Assembly (NCBI GenBank): GCA_963793005.1
Contig: CAWBYP010000002.1
Coordinates: 496,001 to 560,000 of the forward strand
DNA length: 64,000 nucleotides
From: RPQJ01 sp963793005
GTDB lineage: Bacteria > Pseudomonadota > Gammaproteobacteria > Steroidobacterales > Steroidobacteraceae
Reading direction: 5' to 3'
Part shown: in pieces, positions 52,777-63,893 of the stretch
Numbering within the stretch: the first letter of the stretch is position 1
Layout of the letters: each line of letters opens with the position of its first letter
Position numbers and translations under genes: made by a program
Notes under the pieces: generated by a model
Seen by the model: only the letters and a program-made list of their open reading frames with translations
Databases searched by the model: none
Told to the model about the DNA's origin: nothing

Positions 52777-54084
52777 TCACGCAGCGCGCCCGCGCGCATC
52801 GACGATGCTGTGGCCGTGCTCGACGAAGTACTCGAACTCGTGCCGGAAATGCCTGACGAAGCTCTGCACTGGCCATGCGGCCGCGTCGCCCAGCGCACAG
52901 ATCGTGTGCCCTTCGATGTTGTTGGCCACGCTGACCAGCATGTCCACGTCCTCGCGCCGCCCCTGCCCCGCCACGATCCGCCTGAGCGTGCGGTTGAGCC
53001 AGCCCGTTCCCTCCCGGCAGGGAGTGCACTGGCCGCAGGATTCCATGTGGTAGAAGCGCGAGAGCCGCTCGAGCACCCGCACCATGCAGGTGGTCTCATC
53101 CATCACGATGACCGCCGCCGAGCCGATGGCCGAGCCGGCCTGCTTCAGCGAGTCGTAGTCCATGTTGGCCGCGAGCATCACCTCGGCCGGCACCACGGGC
53201 ACGGAAGAGCCCCCCGGGATCACGGCCTTGAGCTTTCGACCACCGAGCACGCCGCCCGCCATCGCGAGCAGGTCCGCGAAAGGCACGCCCAGTGGCAGCT
53301 CGTAGTTGCCCGGTTTCTCGACGTGGCCCGACACCGAGAAGATGACCGTGCCGCCCGAGTTCTGAGGCCCCAGGCCGGCGAACCACTCCGGGCCCCTGCG
53401 CAGGATGGTCGGCACGGACGCGAAGCTCTGCGCGTTGTTGATCGTGGTCGGCTTGCCGTACAGGCCGTAGTTCGCTGGAAACGGCGGCTTGAAGCGCGGC
53501 TTTCCCTGCTTGCCCTCGAGCGACTCGAGCAGCGCGGTTTCCTCGCCGCAGATGTAGGCGCCGGCGCCCATGAACGTATGCAGGTCGAAGTCGACGCCCG
53601 AGCCGAGCACGTTCGCACCGAGCAGGCCCGCTGCATAGGCTTCCTTGAGCGCTGCCTCGAATCGAGGTATCGGTTCGGCCATGAACTCGCCGCGCACGTA
53701 GTTGTAGCCCACCGTTGCACCCATCGCATATCCCGCGATGGCCATGCCCTCGATCAGTGCGTGCGGGTTGTAGCGCAGGATGTCTCGGTCGTGACAGGTA
53801 CCTGGCTCGCTCTCGTCGGAGTTGCAGACAACGTACTTCTGTATCGGCGCATTGCGCGGCATGAACGACCACTTGAGCCCGGTCGGGAAGCCGGCACCGC
53901 CACGGCCGCGCAGGCCCGAGGCCTTGACCAGTTCGATGACTTCTTCGCGCGTCATCTTCTCAGCCAGGATCTTTCGCCACGCCTGGTAGCCGCCGATGCG
54001 CTGGTAGGTGGCAAGTTCCCATGGCCGCTCGTACTTGAGCGGCTCGAAGCACACGAGGTTCAGCCGGTCGCTCCAGTCGGTCAC
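52777..54084 (-). CDS. nuoF: NADH-quinone oxidoreductase subunit F
   Basis: The 435-residue subunit that oxidises NADH through FMN. The FMN/NAD loop is LRGRGGAGFPTGLKW and the next is CGEETALLESLEG; the N3 4Fe-4S cluster is at MESCGQCTPCREGTGW with a later Cys (TICALGDAA). ATG 54084. It lies 9 bp after nuoE. Confidence 0.97.
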   Translation of the reverse strand: MTDWSDRLNLVCFEPLKYERPWELATYQRIGGYQAWRKILAEKMTREEVIELVKASGLRGRGGAGFPTGLKWSFMPRNAPIQKYVVCNSDESEPGTCHDRDILRYNPHALIEGMAIAGYAMGATVGYNYVRGEFMAEPIPRFEAALKEAYAAGLLGANVLGSGVDFDLHTFMGAGAYICGEETALLESLEGKQGKPRFKPPFPANYGLYGKPTTINNAQSFASVPTILRRGPEWFAGLGPQNSGGTVIFSVSGHVEKPGNYELPLGVPFADLLAMAGGVLGGRKLKAVIPGGSSVPVVPAEVMLAANMDYDSLKQAGSAIGSAAVIVMDETTCMVRVLERLSRFYHMESCGQCTPCREGTGWLNRTLRRIVAGQGRREDVDMLVSVANNIEGHTICALGDAAAWPVQSFVRHFRHEFEYFVEHGHSIVDARGRAA

Positions 54085-54093
54085 GCGCGGCTC

Positions 54094-54600
54094 CTACTTG
54101 TGCTCGTCGAGGATCCTGTCCACCGATTCCGGCGTCAGGTTCTCGTAGTAAACGTGGTCGACCATCATCATCGGCGCGCCGTTGCAGGCGGCCAGGCACT
54201 CCTCTTCTTTCTTGAGGAAGAAACGGCCGTCCGGCGTGCTCTCGCCCACCCTGACGCCGAGGCGCTTCTCGACGTGCTCGAGGACCGCCTCCCCGCCACG
54301 CAGCATGCAGGAAATGTTCGTGCATACCGAGACGTGGTGGCGGCCGCAGGGCCTGGTCTCGAACATCGAGTAGAAACTCGCGACCTCGTAGACCTGGATC
54401 GGCGGCAGCCCGAGGTACGCGGCGACCGCGTCCATCGACTGCTGCGTGAGAAATCCGTGTTCGTGCTGCACCGCGTGCAGCGCCGAGATGACCGCGGAGC
54501 GGCGCCGGTCTGGCGGGAACTTCGCGATCCAATGGTCGATCTCGTGGCGTACGTGCTCCGACAGCACCTCGCCTGCGGCTTCGTGAGTGAGCTCGCTCAC
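54094..54600 (-). CDS. nuoE: NADH-quinone oxidoreductase subunit E
   Basis: A 168-residue thioredoxin-fold subunit with the N1a 2Fe-2S cluster; ligands in CTNISCMLRGG and CLAACNGAPMM. The start GTG 54600 overlaps the nuoD stop in GTGA and gives the normal length; the frame continues upstream only as a nuoD shadow. N-terminal helices precede the domain. Confidence 0.95.
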   Translation of the reverse strand: MSELTHEAAGEVLSEHVRHEIDHWIAKFPPDRRRSAVISALHAVQHEHGFLTQQSMDAVAAYLGLPPIQVYEVASFYSMFETRPCGRHHVSVCTNISCMLRGGEAVLEHVEKRLGVRVGESTPDGRFFLKKEEECLAACNGAPMMMVDHVYYENLTPESVDRILDEHK

Positions 54601-55850
54601 CTGTCGATCTCCCCGAATACGATGTCCGCGGTACCGATCACGGCAACCACGTCGGCCAGCATGTGGCCGGTGACCATTTCCTCGAGCGCGGCAAGATGAG
54701 GGAAGCCCGGTGCCCGGACCTTGAGCCGGTAGGGCTTGTTGGCCCCGTCCGACAGCAGGTAGATGCCGAATTCGCCCTTCGGCGCCTCGACCGCCGCATA
54801 GGCCTCGCCCACCGGCACGCAATAGCCTTCCGTGAACAGCTTGAAGTGGTGGATCAGCGATTCCATGTCGCCTTTCATCTGCTCGCGCGTCGGCGGCACG
54901 ATCTTGTGGTCGGCTGCTGCGACGGGCCCCGGATTGCTCTTCAGCCAGTCCACGCACTGCGCGATGATGCGGTTCGACTGGCGCATCTCCTCGACTCGCA
55001 CCAGGTAGCGGTCATAGCAGTCGCCATTGACCCCCACCGGAATGTCGAAGTCGAGCGCGCCATACACCTCGTAAGGCTGCTTCTTGCGCAGGTCCCATGC
55101 CAGGCCCGACCCGCGCAGCATCGGGCCGGTGAAGCCGAGATTGAGCGCCCGTTCGGGCGTCACCACGCCGATGTTCACCGTGCGCTGCTTCCAGATGCGG
55201 TTGTCGGTGAGCAGCGTCTCGTATTCGTCGACACATGCAGGGAAGCGCCGGGTAAAGTCGGCGATGAAATCGAGCATGGTTCCCGAACGTGCCTGGTTGA
55301 GGCGATCGGCTTCTTTCTGCGACTTCCAGCGCGATGCCTGGTAGCGCGGCATCGTGTCGGGCAGGTCCCGGTATACGCCGCCCGGACGGTAATAGGTCGC
55401 GTGCATGCGCGTCCCTGAGACCGCCTCGTAGCAGTCCATCAGGTCCTCGCGCTCGCGGAAGCAGTACAGGAACATCGTCATCGCGCCGATGTCGAGCCCG
55501 TGCGCCCCAAGCCACATCAGGTGGTTCAGGATGCGCGTGATCTCGTCGAACATCACCCGGATGTACTGCGCCCGGACCGGCACCTCGACCCCGAGCAGCT
55601 TCTCGATCGCCATGACGTAGGCGTGCTCGTTGCACATCATCGAGACGTAGTCGAGCCGGTCCATGTAGCCGATCGACTGGTTGAAGGGCTTCGACTCGGC
55701 GAGCTTCTCGGTACCACGATGCAGCAGCCCGATATGCGGGTCGGCCTTCTGCACCACCTCGCCGTCCATCTCGAGCACCAGGCGCAGCACGCCGTGCGCT
55801 GCCGGATGCTGCGGGCCGAAATTCATCGTGTAGCTGCGGATTTCAGCCAT
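54597..55850 (-). CDS. nuoD: NADH-quinone oxidoreductase subunit D
   Basis: A 417-residue subunit related to the NiFe-hydrogenase large subunit that lines the quinone site. Signatures include FGPQHPAAHGVLRLVLEMDGE, IGLLHRGTEKLAESK and MCNEHAYVMAIEKLLGVEVP. C and D are separate genes here, not fused as in E. coli. It overlaps the nuoC stop by 8 bp. Confidence 0.97.
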   Translation of the reverse strand: MAEIRSYTMNFGPQHPAAHGVLRLVLEMDGEVVQKADPHIGLLHRGTEKLAESKPFNQSIGYMDRLDYVSMMCNEHAYVMAIEKLLGVEVPVRAQYIRVMFDEITRILNHLMWLGAHGLDIGAMTMFLYCFREREDLMDCYEAVSGTRMHATYYRPGGVYRDLPDTMPRYQASRWKSQKEADRLNQARSGTMLDFIADFTRRFPACVDEYETLLTDNRIWKQRTVNIGVVTPERALNLGFTGPMLRGSGLAWDLRKKQPYEVYGALDFDIPVGVNGDCYDRYLVRVEEMRQSNRIIAQCVDWLKSNPGPVAAADHKIVPPTREQMKGDMESLIHHFKLFTEGYCVPVGEAYAAVEAPKGEFGIYLLSDGANKPYRLKVRAPGFPHLAALEEMVTGHMLADVVAVIGTADIVFGEIDR

Positions 55851-56565
55851 GGCCCGGGGGATCCTTCAGCGCTGCCGCGTAACGGTTGTCGTCGCGGATC
55901 ACGCGGGGCACGAGCGTGCGCGGCTCGATGCTGACCGGCTGGTAGACCACGCGGCCCTTCGACGGGTCATAACGCACCTCCACGTTGCCGGTCAGCGGGA
56001 AGTCCTTGCGGAACGGGTGCCCGACGAAGCCGTAGTCGGTCAGGATGCGGCGCAGGTCCGGGTGTCCGCGGAAGATTATGCCGAACAGGTCGAACGCCTC
56101 GCGTTCGAACCAGTTTGCGGCCGACCAGATATCGACCACGCTGTCGAGCATCGGTGGCTCACCGGGCTCGCACCAGGCCCTCAGGCGCAGGCGCCGGTTG
56201 TGCTTCACCGACAGCAGGTGATACACGACCGCGAAGCGCCGCGGCTCGCCTTCGGCCGAGCCGCCCGCCGCTGCCGCTGGCGACGCGGGATCCGTCTCGC
56301 CGTCCCTGCCGCGACTGAAGCCACTCGAGGTCGCGGACTCCGTGGTCCAGTCGCTGGCGCCGTACTGCAGGTAGTCCACGCCTGCCACATCGATGAGCTG
56401 CTCGAAGCGAAACCCCGGGTCATCACGCAACGCGCTGCAGACTTCGAGCAGCGCGACGCCCTGCACCTCGAACGTGAGCTCGCGGCAGCGCGACGCGACG
56501 CGCACGACCTTTTCGGCAAATCTGGCCGCGATGGCATCGGCCAATTGTTCGAGTGGCTGGCTCAT
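55843..56565 (-). CDS. nuoC: NADH-quinone oxidoreductase subunit C
   Basis: A 240-residue peripheral-arm subunit. The C-terminal signature is ERLAFD-like: NWFEREAFDLFGIIFRGHPDLRRILTDYGFVGHPFRKDFPLTG. An insert rich in Ser/Gly/Ala (about 75-110) splits the N-terminal domain, as seen in Xanthomonas-type NuoC. ATG 56565 is 6 bp after nuoB ends. Confidence 0.95.
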   Translation of the reverse strand: MSQPLEQLADAIAARFAEKVVRVASRCRELTFEVQGVALLEVCSALRDDPGFRFEQLIDVAGVDYLQYGASDWTTESATSSGFSRGRDGETDPASPAAAAGGSAEGEPRRFAVVYHLLSVKHNRRLRLRAWCEPGEPPMLDSVVDIWSAANWFEREAFDLFGIIFRGHPDLRRILTDYGFVGHPFRKDFPLTGNVEVRYDPSKGRVVYQPVSIEPRTLVPRVIRDDNRYAAALKDPPGHG

Positions 56566-56571
56566 GCTGCT

Positions 56572-57054
56572 TCAGCGGGCGATGGTCTGCGTGCGGTGGA
56601 TCTTCTTCTGCAGCTGTATGAGGCCATACAGCAGCGCCTCGGCGGTCGGCGGGCAGCCCGGCACGTAGATGTCCACCGGCACGATCCTGTCGCAGCCACG
56701 CACCACGGCATACGAGTAGTGGTAGTAGCCGCCGCCATTCGCGCAGGAGCCCATCGAGATCACCCAGCGCGGTTCCGGCATCTGGTCGTAGACCTTGCGC
56801 AACGCCGGCGCCATCTTGTTCACCAGGGTACCTGCCACGATCATCACGTCCGACTGGCGCGGGCTCGGCCGGAAAACGATGCCGAAGCGGTCGAGGTCGT
56901 AGCGGGCCGCACCCGCGTGCATCATCTCGACGGCACAGCAGGCGAGCCCGAAGGTCATCGGCCACATCGAACCGGTGCGGGCCCAGTTCATGACCGCATC
57001 CACGGTGGTGGTGACGAAACCGCGATCGGGCAGCTCGGAGGCTTCTAGTCCCAT
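56572..57054 (-). CDS. nuoB: NADH-quinone oxidoreductase subunit B
   Basis: A 160-residue subunit holding the terminal 4Fe-4S cluster N2. Ligands: FGLACCAVEMM (two Cys), MGSCANGGG and YVPGCPPTAEALLYG. ATG 57054 lies inside the end of nuoA, giving a 10-bp overlap; the first ATG in frame (57075) would add 7 residues but has no matching family sequence. Confidence 0.96.
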   Translation of the reverse strand: MGLEASELPDRGFVTTTVDAVMNWARTGSMWPMTFGLACCAVEMMHAGAARYDLDRFGIVFRPSPRQSDVMIVAGTLVNKMAPALRKVYDQMPEPRWVISMGSCANGGGYYHYSYAVVRGCDRIVPVDIYVPGCPPTAEALLYGLIQLQKKIHRTQTIAR

Positions 57055-57401
57055 TCGAGCGCCCCCTTCTTCCACTCGTATACGAAGCCAACCACGAGCA
57101 CGAGCAGGAACACGCCCATCGCTGCGAGCCCGATCACGCCGATCGAGTCAAGCGCCACGGCCCATGGAAAAAGGAACGCGATCTCGAGGTCGAATACGAT
57201 GAACAGGATCGCCACGAGGTAGTAGCGCACGTCGAACTTCATGCGCGAGTCCTCGAAGGCCTCGAAGCCGCACTCATAAGGCGAGAGTTTCTGCGGATCC
57301 GGGCGGCGCGGGCCGAAAACGAAACCAAGCGTGAGCAGTAGAACGCCGAGGCCGCCCGCGACCACGAGGAAAATCAGGATCGGCAGGTATTCTGCAGGCA
57401 T
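57045..57401 (-). CDS. nuoA: NADH-quinone oxidoreductase subunit A
   Basis: A 118-residue, three-helix membrane subunit. Signature: PYECGFEAFEDSRMKFDVRYYLVAILFIVFDLE, with the conserved acidic pair. ATG 57401 matches the family start; the upstream codons in the frame are not coding. First gene of the nuo operon, preceded by the promoter at 57437-57466. Confidence 0.96.
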   Translation of the reverse strand: MPAEYLPILIFLVVAGGLGVLLLTLGFVFGPRRPDPQKLSPYECGFEAFEDSRMKFDVRYYLVAILFIVFDLEIAFLFPWAVALDSIGVIGLAAMGVFLLVLVVGFVYEWKKGALEWD

Positions 57402-57436
57402 CGCGCGGCTCCGGGTTGAAACCCGACGAGCCGCGA

Positions 57437-57466
57437 ATTTTAGCAGGGTCGAGCGCGCCGTCGTAA
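57437..57466 (-). promoter_or_regulatory. Candidate promoter of the nuo operon
   Basis: On the minus strand TTACGA (57461-57466) and TAAAAT (57437-57442) are spaced 18 bp, about 36 bp upstream of nuoA and downstream of the tRNA-Leu terminator. This gives nuo its own start site. Confidence 0.5.
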
Positions 57467-57479
57467 GGCCGGGCAGAAA

Positions 57480-57506
57480 CAAAAAAGGCGAGCCGCATGG
57501 CTCGCC
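57480..57506 (-). terminator. Terminator after tRNA-Leu
   Basis: GGCGAGCC and GGCTCGCC pair over a 4-nt loop (57487-57506); on the minus strand a run of T follows (57481-57486). It ends the secG-tRNA-Leu transcript before the nuo promoter. Confidence 0.85.
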
Positions 57507-57517
57507 TCTTGTCTGTC

Positions 57518-57602
57518 TGGTGCGGATGGAGAGACTCGAACTCTCACGCCTTACGGCACTACCCCCTCAAGATAGCGTGTCTACCAATTCCACCACATCC
57601 GC
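57518..57602 (-). tRNA. tRNA-Leu (GAG)
   Basis: An 85-nt class II tRNA with encoded CCA and a long variable arm (TGCCGTAAGGCGT). The anticodon loop TTGAGGG reads GAG, decoding CUU/CUC. The acceptor stem GCGGATG/CATCCGC is perfect. A tRNA-Leu at this place after secG is typical of gammaproteobacteria. Confidence 0.95.
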
Positions 57603-57625
57603 ATTGATTCTTCTGCAGGCTGCGA

Positions 57626-58060
57626 TCACTGCCCGGCCGGGGCCTCGGCAGGTGCAACTGGCACGCCGTCAGTCGCCGGGAAGACGGGCGCATCGGTCGC
57701 AGGCGCGGCCGGCACGTCCGCAGCCGGCGCCGCGGGCGCGTCAGTCGCCGTGGCGCCATCATTACCGCCCGGCTGGGCCTGCTCAGTCGCCACGCGGTCC
57801 ATTACGCTGGTCGGAACTACGCTGTGGCTGAACAGGTAGGAAAGCCCCAGGCTCGAGAGGAAGAAAAGCGTGGCCAGCACAGCCGTCGTCCGCGACAGGA
57901 ACGAAGCGGAGCCACGCGCACCGAACACAGTGCCTGAGGCGCCTGCGCCAAATCCAGCACCTGCATCTGCACCCTTTCCACGCTGCAACAGCACCAGCGC
58001 GATGATCCCGAACGCCAGCAGGACATGAACGACGACCGCCAGCGGCTGCAACCAGCTCAT
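57626..58060 (-). CDS. secG: Preprotein translocase subunit SecG
   Basis: A 144-residue subunit with the two SecG helices (about 5-25 and 52-74) around the conserved loop VLLQRGKGADAGAGFGAG. An Ala/Pro-rich C-terminal tail of about 60 residues extends beyond the family core. ATG 58060 follows GGAGAGATTGA at good spacing; a TTG two codons earlier is possible. Confidence 0.93.
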   Translation of the reverse strand: MSWLQPLAVVVHVLLAFGIIALVLLQRGKGADAGAGFGAGASGTVFGARGSASFLSRTTAVLATLFFLSSLGLSYLFSHSVVPTSVMDRVATEQAQPGGNDGATATDAPAAPAADVPAAPATDAPVFPATDGVPVAPAEAPAGQ

Positions 58061-58077
58061 ATTCAATCTCTCCGAAA

Positions 58078-58830
58078 TCAGTCCGCGGCCGCGCAGATCT
58101 GCGCGAACTCGTCGGCCTTCAACGACGCCCCGCCGACCAGGCCACCGTCGATGTCAGGCATTGCAAAGAGTTCCCGTGCGTTCGACGCCTTTACGCTGCC
58201 GCCGTACAGGATCCGTATCGATCCGCCGATTGTAGCATCCAGCGCCACTACCTTGCCCCGGATCATGGCGTGCACGTCCTGCGCCTGCTCCGGGGAGGCC
58301 GTACGGCCGGTGCCAATGGCCCAGACGGGCTCATAGGCGATGACCGCGCTCGCGAGCGCGGCGGCGCCGCTCACGGCGAGCACGGCGTCGAGCTGCCTCG
58401 CGACGACTTCGGTCGTACGCCCCGCCTCGCGCTCTTCCAGCGTCTCGCCCACGCACAGCACCGGCACCAGTCCATGGGACTGCGCGGCGACGAATTTTCG
58501 AGCGACCAGCGAGTCGCCCTCGCCGAACAGCTGGCGGCGCTCCGAATGCCCGACCAGGACGTAGCGGCACCCCACGTCCTGCAGCATTGCCGCGGACACC
58601 TCGCCCGTGAACGCACCCTGCGGCTCGTCACATACCGACTGTCCACCGAGCGCAACCGCGCTGTCGGTGAGCAGACGGGCGACCTCGGAGAGGTAGACAT
58701 AGGGCGGGCACAGGAGGACTTCGGTGCCTGCTCCCGGCTGGAGCTGGTCGAGCAGCGAGCGAACCAGCGCCGCGTTTTCGGCCCTGGAACCGTGCATTTT
58801 CCAGTTGCCGGCGACTAGAGGCTGACGCAT
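58078..58830 (-). CDS. tpiA: Triose-phosphate isomerase
   Basis: A 250-residue TIM barrel that interconverts dihydroxyacetone phosphate and glyceraldehyde 3-phosphate. The active-site residues are in VAGNWKMHGS (Lys), VLVGHSERRQ (His) and AYEPVWAIGTGRTA (Glu and the mobile loop). ATG 58830 gives MRQPLVAGNWKM, the normal start. It is 18 bp upstream of secG. Confidence 0.97.
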   Translation of the reverse strand: MRQPLVAGNWKMHGSRAENAALVRSLLDQLQPGAGTEVLLCPPYVYLSEVARLLTDSAVALGGQSVCDEPQGAFTGEVSAAMLQDVGCRYVLVGHSERRQLFGEGDSLVARKFVAAQSHGLVPVLCVGETLEEREAGRTTEVVARQLDAVLAVSGAAALASAVIAYEPVWAIGTGRTASPEQAQDVHAMIRGKVVALDATIGGSIRILYGGSVKASNARELFAMPDIDGGLVGGASLKADEFAQICAAAD

Positions 58831-58940
58831 TGCTAATTCCACCCTGGGTTCATTCCGGCGCCGCACCCTGGAGCGGCCGACCGCGGAAGGCGCGCGATCT
58901 TAGCGGCGGGTCGGCCGGAAAGCAATTCGAGCAGGCCGCC

Positions 58941-60278
58941 TCAGACCGCCTGTCGCACGATATCGGCCAGCTCGTTGGCATGCCGGGTCACCGCGGCCTC
59001 CTCCATGCCTTCGACCATCACGCGGATCAGGGGCTCGGTGCCCGACGCTCGCAGCACCACGCGGCCCGCACTTCCCAGGGCGGCCTCCACGCGGCGCACC
59101 GCGGCCTGTATCGGCTGGGATTGCAGGGGGTCGACGCGCTGGGCGACCCTGACATTGATCATGACCTGCGGAAGGCGCGACATCCCGGCCGTGAGTTCCG
59201 CCAGCGGCCGACCGGAGTACTTCATTGCTGCCAGCACCTGCAGCGCGCTTACCAGGCCGTCGCCCGTCGTGGTGCGATCGAGGCAAAGCAGGTGGCCCGA
59301 CGTCTCGCCGCCCAGCACACCGCCGTGCTCCTTCAACATCGCCAGCACGTAACGGTCGCCGACCTTGGCGCGCATGAACTCCACGCCGTCCTGCCGCAGC
59401 GCCATCTCGAGGCCCAGGTTGCTCATGACGGTACCGACCACGGGCCCGGCGAGCTCGCCGCGGGAACGCCGGTCGCGGGCGATTACATAGAGAAGCTGGT
59501 CTCCGTCGACCAGGCGTCCGAGGTGATCGACCATGACCAGGCGGTCGCCGTCGCCGTCGAGCCCGATTCCAACATCGGCCCCGACGCCCGCCACGGTCAG
59601 CTGCAGCAGCTCGGGCGACATCGAGCCACAACCCACGTTGATGTTGCGGCCATTGGGCGAGCAGCCGATGGGGATGATCTCGGCACCCAAATCGGCGAGT
59701 ACTCGAGGCGCGACCTTGTAGGCCGCGCCGTTGGCGCAATCGACGACTACCTTGAGCCCTGACAGGTCCATGCCTGCCGGCAGCGTGGACGCGCAGAACT
59801 GCTGGTAGACGACCCGCGACCGGTCGACACGCGTGGCCTTGCCAAGCGCGGTGGATTCGAGTGTTCGCAGCGGCTCGTCGAGGTGCGCCTCGATGCTCTC
59901 CTCGAGCTCATCGGACAGCTTGCTGCCCGAGGCGTCGAAGAACTTGATGCCGTTGTCCTCGTAAGGATTGTGCGAGGCCGATATGACGACGCCGAAGCTG
60001 CACTTGAAGCGATGCGTGAGGTAGGCGATGGCCGGCGTCGGCAGCGGTCCGATGAGGTTGACGTTGACGCCCGAGGCGACAAACCCGGCCTCGAGCGCGG
60101 CCTCGAACATGTAGCCGGAGAGCCGGGTGTCCTTGCCGATCAGCGCGGTCCCGCCACCGGGCGCAAGCACGCGCGCAGCGGCGGCCGCCAGGTGCAGCGC
60201 GAACTCCACCGTCATCGGGTCCTCGCCGACGCGGCCGCGAACGCCATCGGTACCGAAATACTTCCTGCCCATCGTCAT
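58941..60278 (-). CDS. glmM: Phosphoglucosamine mutase
   Basis: GlmM converts glucosamine 6-phosphate to glucosamine 1-phosphate for UDP-GlcNAc. The 445 residues have the start KYFGTDGVRGRVGEDPM, the phosphoserine loop ISASHNP (S102), the metal loop DGDGDRL and the sugar-binding GGETSGH. ATG 60278 overlaps folP in ATGA. Confidence 0.97.
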   Translation of the reverse strand: MTMGRKYFGTDGVRGRVGEDPMTVEFALHLAAAAARVLAPGGGTALIGKDTRLSGYMFEAALEAGFVASGVNVNLIGPLPTPAIAYLTHRFKCSFGVVISASHNPYEDNGIKFFDASGSKLSDELEESIEAHLDEPLRTLESTALGKATRVDRSRVVYQQFCASTLPAGMDLSGLKVVVDCANGAAYKVAPRVLADLGAEIIPIGCSPNGRNINVGCGSMSPELLQLTVAGVGADVGIGLDGDGDRLVMVDHLGRLVDGDQLLYVIARDRRSRGELAGPVVGTVMSNLGLEMALRQDGVEFMRAKVGDRYVLAMLKEHGGVLGGETSGHLLCLDRTTTGDGLVSALQVLAAMKYSGRPLAELTAGMSRLPQVMINVRVAQRVDPLQSQPIQAAVRRVEAALGSAGRVVLRASGTEPLIRVMVEGMEEAAVTRHANELADIVRQAV

Positions 60279-61117
60279 GCGTCTCCTGCTGCCGCGCGCC
60301 TGAGCGCACTACCGACCTTGACCGCGTCGACCGTCGCCGCCACATCGTGAGCCCTGACGATCGCCGCGCCGCCCGCGGCGGCGAGTGCTGCGAACGCGAT
60401 GCTACCCGCGTACCTGTCGCCCGGTGCGCGGCCCGTGATGATACCGATGAGCGACTTGCGCGACACGCCAACCAGGACCGGACAGCCCGCGACCCCGACC
60501 TCCGCAAGCCTCGCGAGCAGCGAGAGATTGTGCGTCGGGGTCTTGCCAAATCCTATGCCCGGATCGACGCAGATCCGCTCACGCGGGATTCCTGCAGCCT
60601 CGCAGGCTGCCACGCGGGACGCAAGGAACTGGCGCACATCAGCCAGCACGTCCCCGTAATCGGGTCGCTGCTGCATCGTGGCCGGCTCGCCCTGCATGTG
60701 CATCAGGCAGACGGCCGCGCCACTTGCGGCCACTGCTTCCATCGCACCGGGCATTCTCAGGGCGCGGACGTCGTTGACCATGGACGCGCCCGCGGCGATC
60801 GCGGCGCTGATCACCTCGGGCTTGCTGGTGTCGACGGAGATCGCCGCGCCGATCCGGCCTGCGAGCCGCTCGATGACCGGGACGACGCGGCGGATTTCCT
60901 CCTCTGCGCCGACCGGTGCCGCACCGGGACGCGTGGATTCACCGCCGATATCGACGATTGCAGCGCCATCCGCCGCGATCAGCTCGCCCTGCGCGACCGC
61001 CTCCTCGACGCTGAAATACCGGCCGCCATCGGAAAATGAATCCGGAGTGACGTTCAGCACGCCCATCACGACTGGCTCGGCGAGGTCGAGGGTCCTGTCG
61101 CGAAGCACGAGTTTCAT
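60275..61117 (-). CDS. folP: Dihydropteroate synthase
   Basis: FolP joins pterin pyrophosphate with p-aminobenzoate, the sulfonamide target step in folate synthesis. The 280 residues show MGVLNVTPDSFSDGG, DIGGESTRPGA, SVDTSKPEV, NDV and DPGIGFGKTP plus GVSRKS. ATG 61117 fits the family start. The overlap with glmM couples the two. Confidence 0.96.
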   Translation of the reverse strand: MKLVLRDRTLDLAEPVVMGVLNVTPDSFSDGGRYFSVEEAVAQGELIAADGAAIVDIGGESTRPGAAPVGAEEEIRRVVPVIERLAGRIGAAISVDTSKPEVISAAIAAGASMVNDVRALRMPGAMEAVAASGAAVCLMHMQGEPATMQQRPDYGDVLADVRQFLASRVAACEAAGIPRERICVDPGIGFGKTPTHNLSLLARLAEVGVAGCPVLVGVSRKSLIGIITGRAPGDRYAGSIAFAALAAAGGAAIVRAHDVAATVDAVKVGSALRRAAAGDA

Positions 61118-61141
61118 CGGGGATTCAGCCGCCACATGCAA

Positions 61142-61165
61142 AGCGCCCGGCACGGGCCGGGCGCT
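61142..61165 (-). terminator. Hairpin between ftsH and folP
   Basis: AGCGCCCGGC and GCCGGGCGCT pair over 10 bp with a 4-nt loop, 12 bp after the ftsH stop. On the minus strand it is followed by TTTGC, a weak terminator that may only attenuate read-through into folP. Confidence 0.5.
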
Positions 61166-61176
61166 GAGGACGCGAT

Positions 61177-63093
<1,917 letters not shown>

Positions 63094-63158
63094 AGCCTTG
63101 ACCTCGGATCGTCACCGCGCCGGGCATCGCCCGGACGAGCGCGGAAACGAAAATGACA

Positions 63159-63785
63159 CTACACGATTCGATACCCGCGTGCCAGAACGTACACCTCGGC
63201 GCTGCGGGCCCTCGACGCCTTGGGCTTGCGCAGTTTCACGGATTCGAATTCCCGCCGCAGGCGCGCGATCAGCGGCTGGAAGTCCCGGCCCTGGAACACC
63301 TTCGCGAGCAGGTCGCCTCCGGAGCGCAGTTGCCCGGCCGCGAAATCGACCGCCAGTTCTACCAGGTACATCGATCGGTCGTGGTCCACCTCTGCGATGC
63401 CCATCATGTTGGGGGCCATGTCTGACATAACAAGGTCGACCTTCTCTCCACCAAGCGTCGCGGTCAGTTTCTCCAGCACCGATGCCTCGGTGAAATCCCC
63501 CTCGATGAACTCGACACCCGGGATCCCGGGCATCTCCAGGATGTCGAGTGCGATAACCCGGCCCTTGCCTGCCAGCGTGCGGGCCGCAAACTGGCTCCAG
63601 CCACCAGGCGCGGCCCCAAGGTCGACCACGGTCATTCCCGGCCGCAGCAGGCGGTCCGTGCGCTGGATTTCCTCCAGCTTGAACGCGGCTCGCGAGCGCC
63701 AGCCCTCCTCGTGCGCGCGCTTCACGTAGGGATCGGCGGCGTGCTCGGCCAGCCAGCGGGCGGAACTCTTGGTGCGCTTCGTCAT
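63159..63785 (-). CDS. rlmE: 23S rRNA 2'-O-methyltransferase RlmE
   Basis: RlmE (FtsJ/RrmJ) methylates U2552 of 23S rRNA. The 208 residues have the SAM motif VVDLGAAPGGWSQ (about 57-69) and the catalytic K-D-K-E set: K38-type in SRAAFKLEEI, D in VMSDMAPNMMG, K in LLAKVFQG and E in VKLRKPKASRARSAEVY. ATG 63785. It heads the minus-strand block. Confidence 0.96.
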   Translation of the reverse strand: MTKRTKSSARWLAEHAADPYVKRAHEEGWRSRAAFKLEEIQRTDRLLRPGMTVVDLGAAPGGWSQFAARTLAGKGRVIALDILEMPGIPGVEFIEGDFTEASVLEKLTATLGGEKVDLVMSDMAPNMMGIAEVDHDRSMYLVELAVDFAAGQLRSGGDLLAKVFQGRDFQPLIARLRREFESVKLRKPKASRARSAEVYVLARGYRIV

Positions 63786-63834
63786 TCGACGGGTAACTGG
63801 ACCAGGAAGGCGATCAGTGGCTGACGGTGGGTGA

Positions 63835-63860
63835 GGATAACGGATCGTGATCCGTTATCC
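63835..63860. repeat. 12-bp palindrome between rlmE and yhbY
   Basis: GGATAACGGATC (63835-63846) pairs perfectly with 63849-63860 around a 2-bp centre. It lies in the 108-bp divergent region and could be an operator for one or both genes or a stem in the yhbY leader. Confidence 0.7.
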
Positions 63861-63893
63861 TTGCGCCGATACCAACTGTTACAGATCCGCCCC

